Shown one piece after another: positions 58,008 through 64,000 of a stretch of DNA of 64,000 nt. Every line of letters starts with the position of its first letter. The first letter of the stretch is position 1. The DNA is from Leptodactylus fallax (taxonomy: Eukaryota; Chordata; Amphibia; Anura; Leptodactylidae). The notes under the pieces are model-generated. The model made no database searches. It saw nothing but the letters and a program-made list of their open reading frames with translations, and had not been told where the DNA came from. The position numbers and the translations under genes are program-made. The stretch covers positions 1,612,001 to 1,676,000 of the forward strand of contig CAMRHE010000321.1 in the NCBI GenBank assembly GCA_947044405.1, read 5' to 3'.

Positions 58008-59743
58008 GTATAGTAATTTAACTGCCTGAGATAAAAATGCTATGTATAGGCAGGAGAAAAACGTAGTAATTATGCTATAAATGGAAGTCTCTATCTGTTC
58101 TGCGAAATGCAAATGAGGATAATGCCTTTTTACTGTCATGATACTGTATGTGAAAATTAAGGTGTTCAGTAGCAAGATCCAAATCTTACTTTGCAATTAA
58201 TATTCACCCTACAAATCTCTATTTTAGTCTTTTCCTTTCATTTTGCATAGAAGAAGAAATAAAATACTATATCTATGGTACATCTGTAAATTATACAAAT
58301 TGCATTCCTATATTGTCATATGTTGTATCCAATCCTTGCTATAATGGAAGTCAGCACTCTCTACATTAAAAGCCCGGTAAACTTAAGTCTACGCAAGCAG
58401 TTGATATGAACAGACTGAGTTTTAGTATAGGGTATGGGACGATATTGCAGGATTTCCATTAAAAATGGCACAATGGATTTCCTATTAGACAATGTAGCTA
58501 AGCTGTAGTTATTGCATATAATTGAGTACTAGTTAAAAAAGCTGCCAATACTGATAAACAGGGACACAGTACTGTATGTGCCAGGGGCCCATAGTTCAAT
58601 CAGACTACACTAGGTGTTAAAGCGGAGCAGGCACACCTTCTCCTAGTTATGACCTACCCAAGATCAGCCAGCCAGATCTCTGCTTTTAGTGTACTAGTGT
58701 TGTGGTGAAGAAATGCACTGTACTGGCACAGGCACATTGTTATCAATGTTTCCTGAGGTAGATGATGTTCAGCACAATACAGGTTAATGTCAGTAGCTCT
58801 GCAGTAAAAAGTAGGCAGAATCAATATCATCAGTCAAACAATGGTCTTATGGTACACACAGTGATTGCCTCGTTCTCACAGGGGTTTGTGCATGAGACTC
58901 ACGGTAACCAATTCTGAGGCACACAACAAATACACCCAGTATCCTTCAGAAACAACAGGCTCAGTGTTGGAATTGCACTTCACAGACATAATTTCGGACC
59001 AGTAGCAACAGAGATGGAAGACCTGAAGGCGTGGGAAAACCTCCATTTTACTAGTTTTCCTGCCCTGTGTGACTACAAGTCATGAGGCCATAGCCCGCAA
59101 AGACTGTACATCATCCAGTTCTAAAGGGATACCACCCACTGCACAGCCAATGGATGCTACCTAGTTTCTTGAGAAACAGGCCAAGGTAGACAGATCAACT
59201 CAGCAGCAGAAAACAATTAAAGTGACAGAGTTATATCATATAGTGCCATTGGTCATCAGCATATTAGGTACAACACATATAAAATCCACAATAGGACACA
59301 CATAGCACAAGTAAATATACAAAACAGCTACACAGGCCAATAAGGACCTAAGCAAGTCACCCACCTAAACAAGTAACCCACCTAAAGCTATTTTGTGAAA
59401 GGTTACACAGTTTTTGGTGGAAATATCAAATTCAGAATAAACTCAAATGATTTACAACTGAAAAGTCAACTTTAGCTGAAGATTTTCATGATAAAGTTGG
59501 GGGGAGCTGCTTGCATCGGCAGCAGTACCAGGCAGTACTGGCTGCCATATTGCATCTTATATAGAAAAACTCAATATGTAATATAATACTTCCTGTCAGT
59601 CTGAGGGAATAAGTTGGATTTAGGAATGGGAGACTGTTAGAGATTGACTTTACTTTTTCATTACTTTTACAATGTATATGAGAATTTATTATCTTTCATA
59701 TTTTTGGAATATTTTTTCTCACTTCCTGTCTCTTTTTATATAG
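58008..59743 (+). other. LAMA4 intron 13 (1.7 kb)
   Basis: AT-rich, no element recognised. Confidence 0.5.
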
Positions 59744-59893
59744 AATATGTCTGGTTATCATGCTGAAATAGATGGAGCTAATAATGGTCTTCAAGAAAAA
59801 AATGGCTAATTTGACTGGCAATGCTGAAGAACTAGTACAGAGGGCTATAAACTATACCCTACATCTTCAAAAACAAGCAGATGATCTGGCCAT
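59744..59893 (+). CDS. LAMA4: LAMA4 exon 14: coiled coil, with a +1 frameshift
   Basis: Starts NMSGYHAEIDGANNGLQEK, matching mammalian NASGIYAEIDGAKSELQVK. A run of seven A (about 59796-59802) then shifts the frame and TAA follows four codons later. With six A the frame would run to the donor GCCAT|GTAAGT and join exon 15 correctly (149 bp, phase 0 to 2). Both splice sites and the downstream exons are intact, so this looks like a recent indel, a polymorphism or a homopolymer sequencing error rather than gene decay. Confidence 0.88.
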
Positions 59894-61581
59894 GTAAGTG
59901 ATCTTAAAATGAGTAAGATCTATAGATGTTGTATAGATGTACACTCCACCCTGAATGCAGGGGAGCATATGTGTCAGCAGTAGTGCTGGACTACACAGGA
60001 TGGAGCGTACATCTGTACAGCCCTACAACTGGCAAGCTACGATAATACACGGTTGAGTAGCTTGAAGGGCTGTTACTCCCCACTGGGCTTATATTTTGAA
60101 ATCCCCTGAGGATTGCCCCTCCATCTGGTTGGGACATGAAACGCGTTGGAAAATGGATCTAATTTGATAGGGAGATACAGGGAGAGTTTTGGGACTGTCC
60201 TTTTTAGGACAGGAGTCAATGTGGGTCATAGGTGAGAGATAGGGTATAATTATACCAGCCCTTCATCTGTAAGTCCCGTTGAGTCCCCAATGTCTCTCAG
60301 TAGGTCCGGGTAAGACCGTTCCCCTTTTTTTATCTAGAGCACGGTTTGTTTTGTGCACATTAATTGGTGATATTCTCTAACCGTCTTAAATATTTATTAT
60401 TATAATTTACATTTAAGGTTAAGTTTTATGATTTCTTAGATCCTTTGCTTGTGACAATTGATTGTTGGATCATCGAGTTTGTTTGATAACGTAATTGTAT
60501 ACTTTGGCGATTGCATTTTACAGTACCAGCAAAGTGAATGAGCTTTTACTAAATTTCATCCACATATTGTGGAAAATACAGCATGTTAAAAAAGGCATGT
60601 ATTTTCGAAAAACACAGCAGGTTAATATAACACTGCATTTTTCCCATAGATCTATATGCAGGAAAGAAAAAATGCTAAACACATTAATGAAAAATGCAAG
60701 TGTTTTTGGGATTGAGTTTTTTGCTGTGTTTTTGCTCCATTTCTTTATGCATTTATAAGCTGTGTTTGCTATGTGTGGCCTTAAAGAGATCTGTCATCAA
60801 ATACAATATGCTAAATGCCATACATAATTTGCTTATCACTGTGTCCCTCATCAATTTGGCGTTCTTATTTTTAAAATCCATCCACCCGTTCAAAATATAT
60901 GGCCCCTCGAATAGTACTTGTAAATTAGCTCTTATTCCCCAAGTGGGCGGTAACCCTTTATTTTCTATTGGAAATCAAAAGGCTCCTGCACACTTGGGAA
61001 ATAAGAACTAAATTACATATAATCTTCTAGGGGCCATATCTTTTGAACGGGTCAGTATCCTAATGTTGTATTACAAGTAAAATGAGGATGTCCCCGATCA
61101 GGATCACCCTTTCTTAGCAAGATGATCTTTCCAGAAGAAGTATTTCTTTCAGAAGTGGACAACCCTTTTAAACATACTTAATATACTATGAATGTCTGTA
61201 GTGAAACGAAGAGAAGAATCTTATTGAATGGCCAATACTTAATAAGATGAGGAGTTAGGTTAGGTTTACACTGTGGCTGGCTGGCTATTTTTCTCTCCTG
61301 TCAGAGGATCAGAACAATGGACACATACAAATGAAAGACTTTCTGCTTGTATCTGTCTTCATTCACTTCAATGTTGAAATGAAAACAAAAGGTTTCTTTT
61401 ATCAGCTTTCAGACTTTTTAGACAGCATGTAGTGTTATTCTTTCCATAATTAAAAAACAGAAACCAAAGGCAAGTGACCTTCCATTTTTATTTTAACACT
61501 GATGTAGACAGACAGAATGTGTGTAATATGCTGTATACTTGTCTGCTCTAATCCTTTCGATGTACATTTTCACAATTACAG
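59894..61581 (+). other. LAMA4 intron 14 (1.7 kb)
   Basis: It has a segment with a GAAACGCGTTGG motif often seen in dispersed amphibian repeats (about 59940-60350), 'CCCCACGTTG'-family MITE material (60520-60783) and a copy of the 'GAGGACTTGTCACC' fold-back family (about 60781-61130). Confidence 0.55.
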
Positions 61582-61723
61582 TGATTTAAAAAGTGTTGAT
61601 ACAAATGGACTGGTCCAGAAAGCAATTAATGCATCCAATGTCTATGAGAAAATCTTAACCTTGGTTGACGATGCCAACGAGACATCTGTTTTGGCACTGA
61701 GCACTGCTGAAAGAGTTATCGAT
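61582..61723 (+). CDS. LAMA4: LAMA4 exon 15: coiled-coil domain
   Basis: Encodes DLKSVDTNGLVQKAINASNV, YEKILTLVDDANETSVLALS and TAERVID. Mammalian LAMA4 has SSDMNGLVQKALDASNVYEN and VSEANETAEFALNTTDRIYD: a very close match. Sequons NAS and NET. Acceptor TCACAATTACAG, donor GAT|GTAAGT; phase 2 in, 0 out. Confidence 0.95.
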
Positions 61724-62107
61724 GTAAGTAGCTGTAGTATTACCTCTTCCCTGTTGATATTAACACCTTGGGGTTATTGCTGGCGGTTTATTTATTTCTC
61801 ATTAGCCATTTTTAATTAACACATCTCTTACAAGTCTATGGGGCAGCATTACAGTACCTACAATCGCCACTGCCTCGGTTCTGATGAACCTGTGGGGTCC
61901 CTGGTGTTGGACCCCCACAGATCTAATACTGATGACCTATCCTAAGGGTAGGTCATCAATCTCAGAAAATGAACTAGAAAATTAATTATTTAACATAAAA
62001 CATCTAGTTTCTTCTGTTATGTTTGGGCAACAGAATAATTATTCTTACAATATATTTCAATATTATCAAACAGATGTAATTATCAAAAGGTGTAATTTTG
62101 TTTCTAG

Positions 62108-62204
62108 GCAGTAGATGTTATTAATAATCAGATTGATTACCAAAAAGGAGAAGGTGACCGACTCTTGACTGATGCTAAAGACTTGCGAGACCCCTCAGAT
62201 TTAG
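62108..62204 (+). CDS. LAMA4: LAMA4 exon 16: coiled-coil domain
   Basis: Encodes AVDVINNQIDYQKGEGDRLL and TDAKDLRDPSDL; mammalian AVSGIDTQIIYHKDESENLL. Acceptor TTGTTTCTAG, donor TTAG|GTAAAT; phase 0 in, 1 out. Intron 15 (61724-62107) has nothing recognised. Confidence 0.92.
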
Positions 62205-62595
62205 GTAAATATGGATTACTATCAGTGGGTAATGTTGATATTGCACTACATACACTAATTATACAAGCATCTATTTTATATTGCAATAATGCAGGTAGAA
62301 ATACCTTATTCTGTACAAGTCTTTTGCAGATTTGGAAGACTGATTTGCAATTGTACAAAAATATTTTTTTACCTTCTATAATTAATCTTTATCGTATTTG
62401 CTAATTAAATGTGTGACTTATGTGGAGTAATACATATTCTATAAACCACAGCTTAGATCAAGTAGAGAAATACTTCATGCAGAGCTTTTCTAAAGATATC
62501 ATTATACTTATCATCCTAATGAGGACCTCTAGAAGACTTCTTGTTGTCTATAGTGATTCATTGTGCTGTTTTTCTACTTTTACTTCATGTTTTAG

Positions 62596-62700
62596 GTTTG
62601 GTAGAGACACAACAACGTGTCAGTGCTGCTGCATTAAGGAGGGCAGCATTGAATGATAGTCTGGCAAATGTTCTTGCTCAGCTTCAAGCCGATAAGCAGG
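62596..62700 (+). CDS. LAMA4: LAMA4 exon 17: coiled-coil domain
   Basis: Encodes GLVETQQRVSAAALRRAALN then DSLANVLAQLQADKQ. The mammalian counterpart is VADTSRRVGGALARKSALKT and DAVKQLQAAE. Sequon NDS. Acceptor TTCATGTTTTAG, donor CAGG|GTAAGC; phase 1 on both sides. Intron 16 (62205-62595) has nothing recognised. Confidence 0.92.
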
Positions 62701-63162
62701 GTAAGCAGGCAGTTTTCTCTTCTATCCATTATAAAATGCAATTTCTTTAAAAACAACAAAAATATTACTGTATATAATCACTATTTATTATTAGTTTTAC
62801 ATTGCCCTATAAAATTCTCCCACTATTTTTATTGAAGGGTATGTCCTCCATAGAAACCATTTGCTTCATTGAGTTCCATACATACTGAGATATTTTCTCC
62901 TATAACAAAATAAAGCTTTAAGAAATAAAAAAGCTCCATTACAGTATGCTTGCATTCATACAGTGATACAGTAAATCCCCATGCACTTTTATGGGTGCCC
63001 GATTTATATTTTGTGTTCTTTATATGGACACACTAACAGTAAATCCACTGCTATAAAGTAATTTATCCTTTTGTTGTTGTGTTTTGATATCTATTTGGAA
63101 TATATGGGTGCATGTTATATTTTATAGGCCCAGCAAACTATTATGATTTATTCTTCTAACAG

Positions 63163-63348
63163 ATGACACTAGAAAAAGGCTGGAAAGGTCCAAACTCTCG
63201 GTGCACAAAGCTCTAAATGTTACAGCTGTAGTATCTGAGATTACTGACCCAATGGAAAAAAATGCAAACATGTGGGCAGAAAATCTACATAATTCTGATT
63301 TCAATGCCTCTGATTTCAATTCTGTTGTGAACTCAGCTGGAGAAACGG
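63163..63348 (+). CDS. LAMA4: LAMA4 exon 18: coiled-coil domain, last exon in the window
   Basis: Encodes DDTRKRLERSKLSVHKALNV, SEITDPMEKNANMWAENLHN and FNASDFNSVVNSAGET; mammalian LAMA4 has QRLGQSRLITEEANRTTMEV and MANNLTNWSQNLQHFDSSAY. Sequons NVT and NAS. Acceptor TTCTTCTAACAG, donor ACGG|GTAAAA, phase 1. The next exon (AVRNL region, then G domains) should follow beyond 64000. Intron 17 (62701-63162) and the last 650 bases hold nothing recognised. Confidence 0.93.
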
Positions 63349-64000
63349 GTAAAAAATGATAAAAACTACTCTTTGTTATATCCAACAATTGCATGTATTG
63401 TACAATCTTCTAATGTAATTTTGCTTTCATTAAATATTCCACATACACCTAATTTTGGTAAAAACTGGAAAGGTTAAATAGTCTTAACTAGGACTGTACC
63501 AAGAAAGTCTAGAAAAATGGTCAAGCTGTAGGCAAATTTCACTAAGAACCCTTTCAACATGGCAGAGTCGTGTCTGTGGAAAACAGTCCATGTGTGGGTC
63601 ATAGTACCCGGACTGAACTCTGCCATGTGCATAGGAGACACTCCATTATAGTCAGCTATGATGCGCTGAGCTCCTGAACAGCCCAATCACTACAGTAATG
63701 AACTGACATAATAATCAGTTCATTACTGACTGTAGGGATCGAGCCGTTTGGGATGCAGCGACTCCTATGCACACAACCAAATTCTGTCTGGGAAATACAG
63801 CCCATGCTCGGACCATTTTCCACAGACAGGACTCGGTCATGTGAAAGTATTTTGGTCAATATTTGTAAGCCAAAACCAGGAGTGGGTCCTGCCATGAATA
63901 CTGCTATGTGAAAGTGTTGTGTGTCAGTCATAATCCATGCCTCCACTGGCATGAGATATCTCAGAATTATTAAGAGGTCCTAACCTCTTAATTCTGGTGC

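Noticed and set aside
13292..63348. LAMA2, LAMA3 or LAMA5 instead of LAMA4
   Set aside because: Exons 1-4, 7, 8 and 15 match the specific alpha-4 residues ([30 protein letters not shown]); only exons 5 and 6 look LAMA5-like.
1..64000. CRISPR array or bacterial operons
   Set aside because: The DNA is clearly eukaryotic; tandem repeats present are microsatellites and one minisatellite.

Overview
The window is vertebrate nuclear DNA, most likely from an amphibian (anuran-type genome). Introns are large and AT-rich, and they are packed with Tc1/mariner transposons with long terminal inverted repeats, fold-back MITEs, tRNA-derived SINEs, L1-like LINEs and one endogenous retrovirus. Species cannot be read from the sequence alone.

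The only host gene I can support is a laminin alpha-4 gene (LAMA4) on the + strand. Eighteen internal coding exons lie between 13292 and 63348, about 2.4 kb of coding sequence in 50 kb. Exons 1-7 encode laminin-type EGF (LE) modules. Exons 8-18 encode the alpha-helical coiled-coil domain II/I that pairs with the beta and gamma chains. The signal-peptide exon and promoter are not recognised (probably left of the window), and the laminin G domains lie to the right. Identification rests on near residue-for-residue agreement with remembered mammalian LAMA4, especially exons 1-4, 7, 8 and 15. Three points stand out. Exons 5 and 6 are an extra LE cassette, absent from mammalian LAMA4 as I remember it, flanked by phase-1 introns. 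Intron 3 uses a GC-AG donor. Exon 14 carries a one-base frameshift in a run of seven A.

Layout. 1-13.3 kb: upstream region or first intron with two Tc1 elements (families A and B) and several MITEs. 13.3-22.6 kb: intron 1 with a tRNA-Ile(UAU)-like half, a 5'-truncated LINE, a Tc1 (family D) and a second family A copy. 22.6-40.0 kb: exons 2-10. 40.0-54.8 kb: intron 10, holding a 5'-truncated LINE into whose 3' region an ERV (40776-47241) has inserted, then a Tc1 (family C) and a 33-bp minisatellite. 54.8-64 kb: exons 11-18, with a complete Tc1 (family B) filling most of intron 11.

Every transposase, LINE and retroviral coding segment found lies on the strand opposite to LAMA4. The mobile-element ORFs are broken in ways that can be seen directly (premature stops, frameshifts, lost catalytic residues), except the family C transposase, which is 5'-truncated but keeps an open frame and its DDE residues.
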